Shown here in pieces: positions 6,507-6,507 of a stretch of DNA of 6,507 nt. The DNA is from Pseudomonadota bacterium (GTDB lineage: Bacteria > Desulfobacterota > Anaeroferrophillalia > Anaeroferrophillales > Tharpellaceae), in assembly GCA_015486445.1 (NCBI GenBank), contig WFRT01000307.1, positions 1 through 6,507 of the forward strand. The letters run 5' to 3'. The position numbers and the translations under genes were made by a program. How positions within the stretch are numbered: position 1 is the stretch's first letter; each line of letters opens with the position of its first letter. Below the pieces are notes generated by a model. It saw nothing but the letters and a program-made list of their open reading frames with translations, had not been told where the DNA came from and did not search any database.

Positions 6507-6507
6507 G

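Overview
The window is GC-rich bacterial DNA, roughly 60% G+C by eye. It carries four protein genes and one tRNA in two convergent blocks. No phage, transposase, CRISPR or toxin gene is visible. The gene styles suggest an environmental Gram-negative bacterium, perhaps of the Desulfobacterota / former Deltaproteobacteria: a CHASE2-HD-GYP receptor, a soluble multi-GAF histidine kinase, and a single-domain receiver with Lys-Ala at the usual Lys-Pro site. That placement is inference; no taxonomic marker gene is present.

Left block (+ strand, 1-1812): the 3' part of a gene for a membrane-bound c-di-GMP phosphodiesterase. It has an extracytoplasmic CHASE2 sensor, three transmembrane helices and a cytoplasmic HD-GYP domain that keeps all the metal-ligand motifs. 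Its 5' end lies outside the window. A strong hairpin at about 1852-1888 follows and can terminate transcription from both sides.

Right block (- strand, read from 6314 down to 1894): glgA (glycogen synthase), then a soluble sensor histidine kinase, then a CheY-like receiver, then tRNA-Ala(CGC). The glgA stop and the kinase start overlap as ATGA, and the kinase and receiver are 24 nt apart, so these three genes look like one operon. The tRNA has its own promoter (perfect TTGACA, 17-bp spacer) between the receiver gene and the tRNA, and it ends at the shared hairpin. No terminator is evident between the receiver gene and the tRNA.

Upstream of glgA (6315-6507) is non-coding sequence with two palindromic elements, one G/C-run hairpin and one inverted repeat at the window edge, that look like interspersed repeats.

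No new class of system is evident. The most interesting points are the translational coupling of glycogen synthase to a complete but output-less two-component pair, the atypical receiver active site, and a sharp AT-rich patch inside glgA. One possible reading is that the kinase/receiver pair links an intracellular cue to carbon storage, while the neighbouring but separately transcribed HD-GYP protein lowers c-di-GMP in response to an external cue.
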